From assembly GCF_014843005.1 (NCBI RefSeq), contig NZ_JACYXM010000002.1:372001-436000 (forward strand): a stretch of 64,000 nucleotides of DNA, given 5' to 3'. The translations under genes and the position numbers were made by a program. This stretch comes from Rhodanobacter sp. DHG33 (GTDB lineage Bacteria; Pseudomonadota; Gammaproteobacteria; Xanthomonadales; Rhodanobacteraceae). The notes beneath the pieces are model-generated. The model had not been told where the DNA came from, ran no database searches, and saw only the letters and a list, made by a program, of their open reading frames with translations. Positions 19,820 through 29,325 of the stretch are shown here, piece after piece. Positions within the stretch are counted from its first letter, which is position 1. Each line of letters opens with the position of its first letter.

Positions 19820-22405
19820 ATGGCAGAACTCGCCAAAGAAATCATCCGCGTCAACATCGAAGACGAGATGCGCCAGAGCTATCTCGACTACGCGATGAGC
19901 GTGATCGTGGGGCGTGCGCTGCCGGACGTGCGCGACGGCCTGAAGCCGGTCCATCGCCGCGTGTTGTTCGCGATGAACGAGTTGAGCAACGCCTGGAACA
20001 AGCCTTACAAGAAGTCGGCCCGCGTGGTGGGCGACGTGATCGGTAAATACCATCCGCACGGCGATGCCTCGGTATACGACGCCATCGTGCGCATGGCGCA
20101 GCCGTTCTCGCTGCGCTACATGCTGGTCGACGGCCAGGGCAACTTCGGTTCGGTGGACGGCGACAACGCGGCGGCGATGCGTTACACCGAGGTACGCATG
20201 TCGCGCCTCACGCACGAACTGCTCGCGGACATCGACAAGGAAACCGTCGACTTCGGACCCAACTACGACGAGAGCGAGCACGAGCCGCTGGTGCTGCCCA
20301 CCCGCGTGCCGAACCTGCTGGTGAACGGTTCCGCGGGCATCGCGGTGGGCATGGCCACCAATGTGCCGCCGCACAATTTGAACGAGGTCATCGCCGCGAC
20401 CATCGCGCTGATCGACGATCCGGCGCTGTCGGTCGACGACCTGATGCACTACGTCCCCGGCCCGGATTTCCCCACCGCCGGCATCATCAACGGTTCCTCC
20501 GGCATCGTCGAGGCCTACCGCACCGGCCGCGGCCGCATCCTGGTGCGCGCCAAGACCGAGATCGAGACCGAGAGCAACGGCCGCGAGACCATCCTCGTCC
20601 ACGAGCTGCCTTACCAGGTGAACAAGGCGCGGCTGATCGAGAAGATCGCCGAGCTGGTCAAGGAAAAGCGGATCGAGGGCATCAGCGAACTGCGCGACGA
20701 GTCCGACAAGGACGGCATGCGCGTCGTCATCGAGATCCGCAAGGACGCGATGGCCGACGTGGTGCTGAACAACCTGTTCCAGCAGACCCAGCTGCAGGTC
20801 ACCTTCGGCATCAACATGGTGGCACTGCTGGACGGCCAGCCGCGCCTGCTGAACCTCAAGGACATCCTCGAGGCCTTCATCCGCCACCGCCGCGAGGTGG
20901 TTACCCGCCGCACCATCTTCGAACTGCGCAAGGCACGCGCCCGCGCGCACATCCTCGAAGGCCTCACCGTCGCGCTCGCCAACATCGACGAGATGATCGA
21001 GCTGATCAAGACCTCGGCCTCGCCGACCGAGGCGCGCGAACGCATGCTGGCGCGCAAGTGGCAGCCGGGCATGGTGGGCGCGCTGCTCGCCGCCTCCGGC
21101 GCCGAGGCTTCGCGGCCGGAGGACATGGACCCGCGCGACGGCCTGAAGGCCGAGGGTTACCAGCTTTCCGAAGTGCAGGCGCAGGAAATCCTCGCCATGC
21201 GCCTGCATCGCCTGACGGGTCTGGAGCAGGAAAAGCTCTCCGACGAATACCGCGAGATCCTGCTGGTCATCCAGGGGCTGATCGAGATCCTGGAGAATCC
21301 GGAGCGCCTGCTCGCGGTGATCCGCGAGGAACTGGAGACGGTCAAGAACGAATTCGGCGATGCGCGCCGCACCGAGATCCAGCACTCGCAGGAAGACCTC
21401 AACGTCCTCGACCTGATCGCGCCGGAAGACATGGTGGTCACGCTGTCGCATACCGGCTACATCAAGCGCCAGCCGGCCAGCACCTATCGTGCCCAGCGGC
21501 GTGGCGGCAAGGGGCGTTCCGCTTCCGCGCTGAAGGACGAGGATTTCGTCGAGCAGCTGTGGGTGGTGAACACCCACGACACCCTGCTCACCTTCACCAG
21601 CACCGGCCGCGTGTACTGGCTCAAGGTCTACCAGATGCCGGAAGCCGGAGCGGGTGCCCGCGGCAAGCCCATCATCAACCTGCTGCCGCTGACTGCGGGC
21701 GAGAAGGTGCAGGCGGTGCTGCCGGTGCGCGAATACGGCGAGGATCGCTACGTGTTCTTCGCCACCAAGCACGGCACGGTGAAGAAGACGCCGCTCAGCG
21801 AATTTGCGTTCCAGCTGCAGAAGGGCAAGATCGCGATCAACCTCGACGAGGACGATGCGCTGGTCAACGTCGAGCTCACCGACGGCAATAGCGACATCCT
21901 GCTGTTCGCCTCCAACGGCAAGACGGTGCGTTTCGACGAGAACACCGTGCGCTCGATGGGGCGCACCGCCACCGGCGTGCGCGGCATGCGCCTGGCCGAG
22001 GGCGAGGAAGTGGTTTCGCTCATCGTGGCGGCCGAAGGCGACATCCTCACCGCCACCGCGCGCGGCTACGGCAAGCGTACCGTGCTCGACGAGTTCCCGA
22101 AGAAGGGCCGCGGCACGCAGGGCGTCATCGGCATCCAGTGCTCCGAGCGCAATGGCGCGCTGGTCGCCGCGGTGCAGGTGACCGAGGCGCACGAGCTGAT
22201 GCTGATCTCCAACCAGGGCACCCTGGTGCGCACCCGCGTGGCCGAGGTTTCGCAGCTGGGCCGCAACACCCAGGGCGTCACCCTGATCCGCCTGCCGACC
22301 GATGAATCGCTGGTCAGCGTGGTGCGGCTGGATGCCGAGGAGGAGGGCGGCGAAGACCTCGCGCCCGATGGCGGCGGTACGCCGCCCGAGGTGGCCGCCG
22401 ACTAG
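19820..22405 (+). CDS. gyrA: DNA gyrase subunit A
   Basis: 861-residue GyrA, which cuts and rejoins DNA to introduce negative supercoils with GyrB. The winged-helix/tower domain carries the catalytic Tyr122 ([10 protein letters not shown]). The C-terminal domain is a six-bladed beta-pinwheel with a GyrA-box near residues 555-565 (AQRRGGKGR). In the quinolone-resistance region, [10 protein letters not shown], position 83 is Ala rather than the Ser of E. coli, while Asp87 is kept; numbering matches E. coli exactly. The start [17 protein letters not shown] follows CAGGGAAGCCACTCA. Closed by a strong terminator. Confidence 0.98.
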   Translation: MAELAKEIIRVNIEDEMRQSYLDYAMSVIVGRALPDVRDGLKPVHRRVLFAMNELSNAWNKPYKKSARVVGDVIGKYHPHGDASVYDAIVRMAQPFSLRYMLVDGQGNFGSVDGDNAAAMRYTEVRMSRLTHELLADIDKETVDFGPNYDESEHEPLVLPTRVPNLLVNGSAGIAVGMATNVPPHNLNEVIAATIALIDDPALSVDDLMHYVPGPDFPTAGIINGSSGIVEAYRTGRGRILVRAKTEIETESNGRETILVHELPYQVNKARLIEKIAELVKEKRIEGISELRDESDKDGMRVVIEIRKDAMADVVLNNLFQQTQLQVTFGINMVALLDGQPRLLNLKDILEAFIRHRREVVTRRTIFELRKARARAHILEGLTVALANIDEMIELIKTSASPTEARERMLARKWQPGMVGALLAASGAEASRPEDMDPRDGLKAEGYQLSEVQAQEILAMRLHRLTGLEQEKLSDEYREILLVIQGLIEILENPERLLAVIREELETVKNEFGDARRTEIQHSQEDLNVLDLIAPEDMVVTLSHTGYIKRQPASTYRAQRRGGKGRSASALKDEDFVEQLWVVNTHDTLLTFTSTGRVYWLKVYQMPEAGAGARGKPIINLLPLTAGEKVQAVLPVREYGEDRYVFFATKHGTVKKTPLSEFAFQLQKGKIAINLDEDDALVNVELTDGNSDILLFASNGKTVRFDENTVRSMGRTATGVRGMRLAEGEEVVSLIVAAEGDILTATARGYGKRTVLDEFPKKGRGTQGVIGIQCSERNGALVAAVQVTEAHELMLISNQGTLVRTRVAEVSQLGRNTQGVTLIRLPTDESLVSVVRLDAEEEGGEDLAPDGGGTPPEVAAD

Positions 22406-22436
22406 GCGTGAAGCCCGCCTGATGCGGTTGTCCGAC

Positions 22437-22465
22437 AAAAAGCCCCGGCCTGGCCGGGGCTTTTT
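22437..22465 (+). terminator. bidirectional Rho-independent terminator after gyrA
   Basis: AAAAAGCCCCGG (22437-22448) pairs with CCGGGGCTTTTT (22454-22465), loop CCTGG. The A-run/T-run pair makes it active in both directions. Confidence 0.92.
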
Positions 22466-22879
22466 GCATGGCTTGCGCGAATTTCTTGCGAAGGCATTTC
22501 AATTTCCAGGGGCGCAAACGTCTTGTTGTTGATCGACCAAGACAGGGGCGTGACCTTGAACGAAATGCAGTTGGCCCTTCGCACTGCATGGGGGCGACGG
22601 TCGCGCTCCCGCTCATCTACCGGGCGGCGCAAGACGAGGTTCTTCCCCCACAAGAACAACCGTGGCGGATGGCTTTTCGTGTGCATCTGCATATCGATCC
22701 TCGTTGGATATGTGATGCATTTGATGGGACTCGCGTAATGAATGATTACCCTATGGATGAGCTTTTCCTTGCCGGGCAGATTGTTGCGACGACAGCCTGG
22801 GCTCAGGCATTCGCGCGTCGTGCTGCAGTCAGCGGCCAGCAACAAGCACAACCCTCCATCCAGCATGGAGGTTTCCGTC
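22466..22879 (+). other. non-coding leader between gyrA and the DUF535 gene
   Basis: About 414 bases, clearly richer in A/T than the neighbours (for example 22690-22760). Short frames exist, including one (22523-22738) ending in a hydrophobic helix, but none has a ribosome site or a family match. The region probably contains the promoter of the DUF535-fecI-fecR unit. No convincing -35/-10 pair was found. Confidence 0.5.
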
Positions 22880-23947
22880 ATGTTCGGTGAACGCGCGTCC
22901 CTGCAGGTATGTTATCCAGGGCCGTCGCCAGTCGGCTTGGGCGGTCGGTCGGCGGCATGGCTGACCGGGATGATTGATGCCATGACATATTTTTTCCGTT
23001 CGCTGCGCGGTCGCCACGACTGGTGCGGCAACACGGACAAACGCACATGGATGGCCGCCAAGTACGTTGCCCGTTGCCTGGCGATGTTGCGCGAACAGCT
23101 CGATTTCCTCACCTTTATCGAGAATGAGCCGGCGCTGTGGGCGTTCCGGCGCCGCGATCCGCGCATGCTGGAACGCCACCTGCATCGTTACCTCAACCGC
23201 GGCTGGCATCGCAGTCAGCGTTTGCAGGCGATCCGCCGACACTACCATCATGTGCTGGCGGCGATGCCGGCGCCGCTGTTCCGTGCCGTATATGTGGAAG
23301 GCATTGCTCGGCTGGGTCTGCTGAAGCTGAAGGACAGCCGCCGACTGGTTCTCAGCCTGCGTCCGCCGATCTTCTTTGGTTGCGAGGGCGAGCTGTGCGT
23401 CCAGTTGGCCGACGAGCTCGGTAACCCGCTGTACCGCGTCGTGGTAACGGTGATCGACGACAAGACGCTGGCCATCGGCTGCATCCAGGGGCCGGTCGGC
23501 GCCGATGCCAAGGAAATCGTGCGCGAACTGACACGAAACCTGCACGGCTTGCGTCCGCGCTCCCTGATGCTGGCGCTGGTCGGGGCGATGGCGCGACACT
23601 GGGGCCTGTCGCGACTGTTGGCCGTGGGCAATGCGGCCCATCCCCTGCGCCGTCCGCACCACAGCTTCACGGCGGATTACGATGCGTACTGGCAGGAGCA
23701 GCAGGGCACGGAGGTCGACGGCGGCTGGTACGAACTGCCGCTGCAGCCGCGGCACAAGACCGAGGCGGACGTGCCCAGCCAGCATCGTTCCGCCTTCCGG
23801 AAGCGCGAAGCCATCCGCAGGGAAGCCGAACGGCTGCTGGTGGATGCTTTGAGCGCGATGCCCGAACGCCACCGGCAGCATGAGCAACACGCCCCGAAAT
23901 CGGACTTTGGCCATCTGTTCCATGGAGTCTGTGCGGAAGCGTCATGA
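22880..23947 (+). CDS. VirK/YbjX-family protein (DUF535)
   Basis: 355-residue DUF535 protein, related to VirK of Shigella/Salmonella and YbjX of E. coli. Family features seen: LRFLTFIEN-like segment LDFLTFIENEPAL, then HRYLNRGW, RRHYHHV, LRPPIFFGCEGELCVQL and IGCIQGPVG. Relatives are linked to outer-membrane integrity, resistance to cationic peptides and virulence, without a known biochemical activity. The ATG at 22880 is chosen because GGAGG stands 8 bases before it; an ATG five codons upstream is also possible. The stop codon overlaps the start of the downstream sigma factor by 4 bases, so the two are probably translated together. The C-terminal 60 residues are highly charged. Confidence 0.82.
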   Translation: MFGERASLQVCYPGPSPVGLGGRSAAWLTGMIDAMTYFFRSLRGRHDWCGNTDKRTWMAAKYVARCLAMLREQLDFLTFIENEPALWAFRRRDPRMLERHLHRYLNRGWHRSQRLQAIRRHYHHVLAAMPAPLFRAVYVEGIARLGLLKLKDSRRLVLSLRPPIFFGCEGELCVQLADELGNPLYRVVVTVIDDKTLAIGCIQGPVGADAKEIVRELTRNLHGLRPRSLMLALVGAMARHWGLSRLLAVGNAAHPLRRPHHSFTADYDAYWQEQQGTEVDGGWYELPLQPRHKTEADVPSQHRSAFRKREAIRREAERLLVDALSAMPERHRQHEQHAPKSDFGHLFHGVCAEAS

Positions 23948-24504
23948 GCCAGCCTGAAACCATCAACAGTACCGTTACCGTCATGCCCTCGCGGCATGAA
24001 GCCGGCGTGGCGGAATTGTTCCGCGAGCACAACCGCGCGCTGGTCGCGTTCCTGCAATGCCGGCTCGGGTCGCTGGCGGACGCGCAGGAGCTGGCGCAGG
24101 AAGCGTGGCTGCGCATGCTGGCGCTGGAGCACCCCGAGCAGATCGATTCGCCGCGTGCCTTCCTGTTCCGCATCGCGGGCAATCTTGCGGTCGACCGCCT
24201 GCGCATGCGCAAACTGCGCGAGGCGCCGTCCATCGACGAAGTGCCGGAGCCTGCGCACGAATTGCACCTTGCGCCGGTGCCCGAGCGCCATGCGGCGGCA
24301 TTCGCGCAATGGCGCGAATTGCAGTCCGCGCTGCGCGAATTGCCGGCCAAGACCAGCCGTGCCTTCGTGCTCTACGCCATCGAAGGCCGCGATTTCGAAG
24401 CGATCGCGCACACCATGAAACTCAGCGCACGCATGGTGCGCTACCACGTCACCCGCGCGCTGGCGCATTGCCGCGCACGAGTGGAAGAAAGAGAGATGCC
24501 GTGA
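23944..24504 (+). CDS. ECF sigma factor, FecI type
   Basis: 186-residue extracytoplasmic-function sigma factor. Region 2 (EHNRALVAFLQCRLGSLADAQELAQEAWLRML, then SPRAFLFRIAGNLAVDRLR) and region 4 (LRELPAKTSRAFVLYAIEGRDFEAIAHTMKLSARMVRYHVTRAL) are both present and match the FecI subgroup. Its start overlaps the DUF535 stop, and its stop overlaps the fecR-like ATG by one base, forming a tightly coupled cassette followed by a TonB receptor. By analogy with the FecIRA system it would be released by the anti-sigma/receptor relay and activate the receptor gene. It is not fecI itself, so no symbol is given. Confidence 0.92.
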   Translation: MSQPETINSTVTVMPSRHEAGVAELFREHNRALVAFLQCRLGSLADAQELAQEAWLRMLALEHPEQIDSPRAFLFRIAGNLAVDRLRMRKLREAPSIDEVPEPAHELHLAPVPERHAAAFAQWRELQSALRELPAKTSRAFVLYAIEGRDFEAIAHTMKLSARMVRYHVTRALAHCRARVEEREMP

Positions 24505-25511
24505 TGACCAACACTCCCCGAACATTCGACGAACACCTGCTCCTGGAAGCGGCCGACTGGTGGACGCGCCTGCGCGATCCGCAGGGCACCGGCTCCGAAG
24601 TGATCACGCGGCTGTGGCTGGACTGGGTGGCGCAGGACGACGGCCACCTGGCGGCTTTCGAATACATCAACGATTTCGGTGAGCGGCTGGGTACGCTTGA
24701 CGCCACGGCGCGCCGTCAGCTGGTGAACGAATTCGCGCCCCATGCGACACCCAGCCGGCATTGGTGGGGTGCGGCCGCCGCGGCTGCCGCCTTGGTGCTG
24801 GCCATCGGCGGCAACTTCCTGCTGCGCGGCCATGCCACCAACGACGGCATGCTGCAGGCGACCTACGCAACCGTTACCGGACAGAACCGCGACATCGTGC
24901 TGGCGGATGGCAGCAAGGTCACCCTGGGCGGTGCGAGCCGCCTGCGCGTGCGTTTCGCGGATGGCAAACGCCAGGTGGCGCTGGAAGCGGGCGAAGCGTA
25001 TTTCCAGGTGGCGCACGACATGCAGCATCCCTTCGAGGTCGGCGCCGGCGGCATCACGGTGCGCGACATCGGTACCGCTTTCGACGTGCGCCGGACCGAC
25101 GGCGAAGTGGCGGTGGCCGTGACGCAGGGCCAGGTGCGGGTGGCCGTGTCCGGCGATACGGCGCGCACGCTGGATGCAGGCGCCGAGCAACGCGTGCTGT
25201 GGAACGCGACCACGCACGCCTTGAGCCTGGGCACGACCACCCCGGAGCAGGCCGCAGGCTGGCGCAGCAATCACCTCGAATTCGTCGACGAACCGCTGCC
25301 GGTGGTAATCGCGAGCGTCAACCGCTACAGCAACAAACCCGTGCGGCTGGAGGGTGCCGAGCTTGCCGCCCTCAGCTTCACCGGTACCGTCCATGTCGAC
25401 GACATCGACGGCTGGCTGCGTGCCTTGCCGCAGGTTTTCCCGCTGCAGGTGGACACGAGCGCGCATGCGGTGACGCTCTCGGCCAGAAAGGCGGCTGTGC
25501 AGCGGCGTTGA
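24504..25511 (+). CDS. FecR-family anti-sigma / sigma regulator
   Basis: 335-residue inner-membrane regulator. The N-terminal cytoplasmic domain (AADWWTRLRDPQG, then LWLDWVAQDDGHLAAFEYI) is the sigma-binding part. A transmembrane helix lies at about 90-106 (WWGAAAAAAALVLAIGGNFLL). The periplasmic FecR domain follows (LADGSKVTLGGASRLRVRF; DIGTAFDVR) and then a C-terminal STN-like part (VDEPLPVVIASVNRYSNKPV). It should sense the signalling domain of the adjacent TonB receptor and control the sigma factor. The ATG at 24504 is preferred to the GTG at 24501. Confidence 0.93.
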   Translation: MTNTPRTFDEHLLLEAADWWTRLRDPQGTGSEVITRLWLDWVAQDDGHLAAFEYINDFGERLGTLDATARRQLVNEFAPHATPSRHWWGAAAAAAALVLAIGGNFLLRGHATNDGMLQATYATVTGQNRDIVLADGSKVTLGGASRLRVRFADGKRQVALEAGEAYFQVAHDMQHPFEVGAGGITVRDIGTAFDVRRTDGEVAVAVTQGQVRVAVSGDTARTLDAGAEQRVLWNATTHALSLGTTTPEQAAGWRSNHLEFVDEPLPVVIASVNRYSNKPVRLEGAELAALSFTGTVHVDDIDGWLRALPQVFPLQVDTSAHAVTLSARKAAVQRR

Positions 25512-25597
25512 GTAGCGGGATGCGGCGAAATCCCCATGATTGGCGCGTTGGAGGACGAGACGCGCTGCCGGCTGCATCGTGAGCTTGTCCCGATCGC

Positions 25598-25642
25598 TTC
25601 GTACGGCGCCGGCCGCTTCGTGCGGGCCGGGATTTCGTACGG
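25598..25642 (+). repeat. three direct repeats TTCGTRCGG upstream of the receptor
   Basis: TTCGTACGG at 25598-25606, TTCGTGCGG at 25617-25625 and TTCGTACGG at 25634-25642, spaced 19 and 17 bases, in the 240-base gap between the fecR-like gene and the receptor. They may be binding sites for a regulator or part of the sigma-dependent promoter. No function is assigned. Confidence 0.45.
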
Positions 25643-25751
25643 CTGATGGCACGAAACCAGGATTGTCTTTGGGGAGTTGAACCTGCGGCATCTCACTTTG
25701 TCTCTTCTGCATGCGAAAATCGCGGCTTTCGCCAGGGGACAAGTGGATGCC

Positions 25752-28124
25752 ATGAGCCGGTTTGGCCTGCTGCCATTGGTGGCTGCCCTCGCAGCCGCGG
25801 CTGTGCCATGCCGGGCTGCCGATGCGGCGGCCACGCTGCATTTCGCGATTCCTCCCCAGACGCTTTCCACGGCGCTGATCGCGTTCGGGCGGCAGGCGGA
25901 CGTGCAGGTGCTTACGGCCGGCGGCAAGGTCGACGCCGTGAACTCGCACGGCGTCAGCGCCGATTGCACGGTTGCGACTGCGCTGGGGCAAATTTTGCAA
26001 GGCACGGGGCTGACCTACAGCTTCGTCGATGCCGGGACGGTGGTGGTGAAACCCGCGCTCGCCGCATCGAAAGCGGCCGCGACGGCCTCCGCGCGGCTCG
26101 ATGTCCAGCAACTGGCGCCGATTGTGGCCACCGGCGCGGTCGACCAGAGCAGCTACCTGATGGGTGTCGGCGACGGCGCCACGCGCACGGCCACCGATCT
26201 GCTCGAATTGCCGGCCTCGGTGAGCGAGGTGCCGCATGCGCTGCTTGATTCCGAGCAGGCGAGCAATGTGGCGGATGCGGTGCGCAACGTGGCCGGCGTG
26301 TTGTTCATGAATGGCTCGGATGCGTTGCCGGTATTCCTCGTGCGCGGCTTCGAGGTCGGCAACGGCATGGTCGACGGGCTGCCCAACAGCATCGTGTCCT
26401 ATGGCGATTTTCCTCCGCTGATCGGCATCGATCACGTGGAGGTGCTGAAGGGGCCGCAGGCCATCATCGGCGATGCCTCGGTCAGCAACAATTTCGGCGG
26501 CCTCATCAACCTGGTGATGAAGCAGCCGACGGCAACGCCCGTGCACAAACTCTATTTTTCGATGGGCCAGTACGGCGACGGCCAGCTCGGCATCGACCTG
26601 GGCGGCCCGTTGGGCAGCGGGAACGAATGGACGTACCGCCTGGTGGCATCCACCGAATACGCGGACCAGACCCGGCAGGGCCGGCGCGGCCAGCGCGGCG
26701 GCTACCTGGCGCCTTCCATCGGCTGGCGCAACGGGGCGAACAAGCTGGTGGTGTCGGTCGAACGCCTGGTTCGGCACGAGCCTATCCCCGATTACGCGGT
26801 AATGCTGGGCGACACCCTGTCCAGCGAGACGTCCCCTGGCCTGATGATCGGCAACCCGGGCGACCACTCGCTGTTCCAGACCACGCGCCTGTCGTATGAG
26901 TTCGAACATGCTTTCGACGAGACCTGGACGTTTCGCAGCCGCGGCCAGTACGTGCGGCAGCGCTCCAGCGTGCAGGAGTGGTACCTGGACGATTTCTCGC
27001 CGAACGGCGACGCGGCCCCGATGGCGCAGCGGTATCACTACGGCGATGCGTTCTACACCGTGCAGAACGACATGGTGGGTCGCTTCGACAGCGGCGCGAT
27101 CCGTCAGGTGCTGGTCGCCGGTTTCGACTATTCGCGATCGCAGTCCGGCCGAGTCGACGACACGCTGGGCTTCCTGCAGCAATCCAGCTACAACCTCTAC
27201 ACGAGCCCGCCGCTGCCGCCGGTGTCGGCGCTGGCCGGCCCGTACAAGGGTTTTCCGGTGAATGTGCCGGGTGATCCATGGGCGACCGATCACGCGATAT
27301 TCCTGCAGGACCAGATCGCGCTTGGTGAACGCTGGAACGTGCTGCTGGCCCTGCGGCGCACGACCTATGAACTCGCCACCGTGGACTTCAACGACAATCC
27401 GACGACCCAGCACCGGTCGCAGTGGGTACCCAACGCCGGCGTGCTGTACAAGCTCACGCCGCTGCTCTCGCTGTACGCCAGCGCCAGCAGCGGTTTCCAG
27501 TCTAACGAGGTGCTGGGCAAGGACGGCCAGCCATTGCAGCCGTCGCATTCGCGCCAGCTGGAGGCCGGCGCGAAGCTGATGCTGTTCGACCAGCGCGCCA
27601 TGCTCACCCTGGCGACCTATCGCATCATGCTTGACCACAGCAACGACGTCAGTTCGCCGCGGCCGCCGTATTACGGCATTCCCGGGCCGGGGCAGACCAA
27701 CCGCGGCGTCGAGCTGGAATTCAACGGGAACATGGCGCCCGGGTGGGATCTGAGCGCGGCCTACAGCAACGCGCTGGTGAGCAATCACGATGGTTCGCCG
27801 CCCGTTGGCATGCCGCGCGAGCACTTCAACCTGTGGACCAGCTACCGCCTGCAGGGCGGCCCGCTGCGCGGCTGGGGCGTAGCCGGCGGCGTGCTGGTGC
27901 GCAGCGCCAGCCTCAGCCAGATGTCGGACGGGGTGACCTATTTCACCATACCGGGCCAGGCGGAGGTGGACGGCAATGTGTCATGGCAGGGACAGCGTTG
28001 GACCGTCACGCTGGGCGTGCGCAACCTGCTCGACCGCAATCTGCACGACGTCGAGTTCGACGAAACCTTCGTACCCTTGCATTGCGGGCGCAGCGTCATG
28101 TTGAGCGGGAGCCGGGATTTCTGA
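25752..28124 (+). CDS. TonB-dependent transducing siderophore-type receptor
   Basis: 790-residue outer-membrane receptor. A signal peptide (MSRFGLLPLVAALAAAAVPCRA) is followed by an N-terminal STN signalling domain at about 35-90 (HFAIPPQTLSTALIAFGRQA), as in FecA and FpvA. The plug domain (LPASVSEVPHALLDSEQASN; VADAVRNVAGV; VEVLKGPQAIIGD) and a beta-barrel ending in Phe complete it. The ATG at 25752 is used since it begins the signal peptide; a TTG 25 codons earlier would add a non-signal extension. Presence of STN plus the adjacent FecI/FecR-type pair indicates surface signalling. The ligand is probably a ferric siderophore but is not determined. Confidence 0.92.
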   Translation: MSRFGLLPLVAALAAAAVPCRAADAAATLHFAIPPQTLSTALIAFGRQADVQVLTAGGKVDAVNSHGVSADCTVATALGQILQGTGLTYSFVDAGTVVVKPALAASKAAATASARLDVQQLAPIVATGAVDQSSYLMGVGDGATRTATDLLELPASVSEVPHALLDSEQASNVADAVRNVAGVLFMNGSDALPVFLVRGFEVGNGMVDGLPNSIVSYGDFPPLIGIDHVEVLKGPQAIIGDASVSNNFGGLINLVMKQPTATPVHKLYFSMGQYGDGQLGIDLGGPLGSGNEWTYRLVASTEYADQTRQGRRGQRGGYLAPSIGWRNGANKLVVSVERLVRHEPIPDYAVMLGDTLSSETSPGLMIGNPGDHSLFQTTRLSYEFEHAFDETWTFRSRGQYVRQRSSVQEWYLDDFSPNGDAAPMAQRYHYGDAFYTVQNDMVGRFDSGAIRQVLVAGFDYSRSQSGRVDDTLGFLQQSSYNLYTSPPLPPVSALAGPYKGFPVNVPGDPWATDHAIFLQDQIALGERWNVLLALRRTTYELATVDFNDNPTTQHRSQWVPNAGVLYKLTPLLSLYASASSGFQSNEVLGKDGQPLQPSHSRQLEAGAKLMLFDQRAMLTLATYRIMLDHSNDVSSPRPPYYGIPGPGQTNRGVELEFNGNMAPGWDLSAAYSNALVSNHDGSPPVGMPREHFNLWTSYRLQGGPLRGWGVAGGVLVRSASLSQMSDGVTYFTIPGQAEVDGNVSWQGQRWTVTLGVRNLLDRNLHDVEFDETFVPLHCGRSVMLSGSRDF

Positions 28125-28152
28125 GCGTCCACGGCGCCCGCTGCGCGAGTGC

Positions 28153-28566
28153 CTACCGACGGTCGATTGAATATCTGCCCGGGCCGGTGAGGCAGAGCAA
28201 CAACAGGCCGCCGATGATCGAAAGATTCTTGTAGAAATTGATCATGTTGGCCATGCGGTCGGCGCCGCCCATGGTCCAATAGTGGTGCGCGACCAGCGCC
28301 GTGCCCAGCGTATACAGCGCCAGCAGCAGCGCCAGCGGCCGCGTCCAGAAGCCCAGCACGATCGCCAGGCCCACGAAGAATTCCATCGCGATGACCACGG
28401 CCGCAGCCAGCATGGGCAGCGGCAGCCCCTCGGCCGCCATGTAGGCGCTGGTGCCGGTGTAGTCGGTGAGCTTGCTGAAGCCGAACAGCACGAACAGCAG
28501 CATCAGCAGGAGACGGGCGACGAGAAGCAGCGCGTCCCGCTGGTTTTCGAACAATGCGTATCGCAT
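28153..28566 (-). CDS. DoxX-family membrane protein
   Basis: 137-residue DoxX/YphA-like protein with four transmembrane helices (about 10-30, 45-68, 73-92 and 108-126) and the family motifs RLLLMLLFVLFGFSKLTDY and GLAIVLGFWTRPLALLLALY. DoxX-like proteins are often linked to thiol/oxidative-stress defence, but the biochemical role of this one is unknown. The start at 28566 is backed by GAGGGG eight bases upstream. It converges with the receptor gene, 28 bases apart. Confidence 0.85.
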   Translation of the reverse strand: MRYALFENQRDALLLVARLLLMLLFVLFGFSKLTDYTGTSAYMAAEGLPLPMLAAAVVIAMEFFVGLAIVLGFWTRPLALLLALYTLGTALVAHHYWTMGGADRMANMINFYKNLSIIGGLLLLCLTGPGRYSIDRR

Positions 28567-28803
28567 GCGATTCCCCTCGAACGACGGATGGAACGGCTCA
28601 TGGCGCGGCGAGTCAGGGCAGTCGCGGCCGACTCGGTCACCGGCGCGACGGGTCCGACTATACAGCGGGTGGTCTGTCCCGTTTGAGTGAGCGGGTTCAG
28701 GCGGCTGTCGCAACCGCCTGCGGACGTCTAGCAGTCCACCCGTCGATGCGGACTCCGAGGAGGAGGAGGCCGATCAAGCGCACTTGTGCGCCAGGCAGGG
28801 GTT

Positions 28804-29253
28804 TCAGTCGCTGGGGCTGGTACAGGCGGCGACACGTACGCCCTCGACGCGCAGCACCTCGTGTCCGCCCAACGTCACGTTGCCGGTGTAGTGCTGGGGC
28901 GAGTCGAGCGCGATGCGGCCCTGGCCCGAGCGCATGCCGCAGCGGACTTGCCATGCCAGTGCCGTGCTGGCGCGGTGTTCGTTGCTGCGCTGGCAACCGG
29001 CATCGGGCGCCATCGCGTCCACGAAGGTCGTCCACGGATCGCCGCCGTCGTAGAGGCATTTCCATTTCACGCCGACCTGGGTGGCATGGCCATCCGCGAT
29101 GGTGCGCAGGGTGATCTTCCAGAGGCCGGGCATGGTCTGAAAATCGCCCGGATCGGCATGCGCGATGGGGCCTAGCGTGCAGGCGGCGATGATCAGCAGC
29201 AGGGCGGCTATCGCGGGGGAGCGGCGCGTGACGCGACGCAGGGTCGGGTTCAT
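28804..29253 (-). CDS. DUF3617-like exported protein
   Basis: 149-residue protein with a signal peptide (RSPAIAALLLIIAACTLGPIAHA) and a mature part that looks like DUF3617 (GLWKITLR near the start, four later Cys residues, ALAWQVRCGM). Periplasmic location is inferred. DUF3617 proteins have no known activity. There is a possible lipobox-like Cys (IIAACTLG), but the region around it fits an ordinary signal peptide as well. The start at 29253 has AGGAACC upstream. Confidence 0.7.
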   Translation of the reverse strand: MNPTLRRVTRRSPAIAALLLIIAACTLGPIAHADPGDFQTMPGLWKITLRTIADGHATQVGVKWKCLYDGGDPWTTFVDAMAPDAGCQRSNEHRASTALAWQVRCGMRSGQGRIALDSPQHYTGNVTLGGHEVLRVEGVRVAACTSPSD

Positions 29254-29278
29254 GAGGCGGTTCCTGGGCGGCAACGGC

Positions 29279-29308
29279 AAAAACCCCGTCCACCGAAGTG
29301 GACGGGGT
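29279..29308 (-). terminator. Rho-independent terminator of the phosphoesterase gene
   Basis: 11-bp stem ACCCCGTCCAC (29283-29293) with GTGGACGGGGT (29298-29308), loop CGAA. Read on the minus strand it is followed by five T. It lies 17 bases after the phosphoesterase stop. Confidence 0.88.
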
Positions 29309-29325
29309 GTGCATGGCGGAGTTTT

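Noticed and set aside
22523-22738. Possible small cationic membrane protein with a C-terminal hydrophobic helix
   Set aside because: Starts with TTG, lacks a ribosome site, and no homologue is recognised. It could be real but the sequence alone does not support it.
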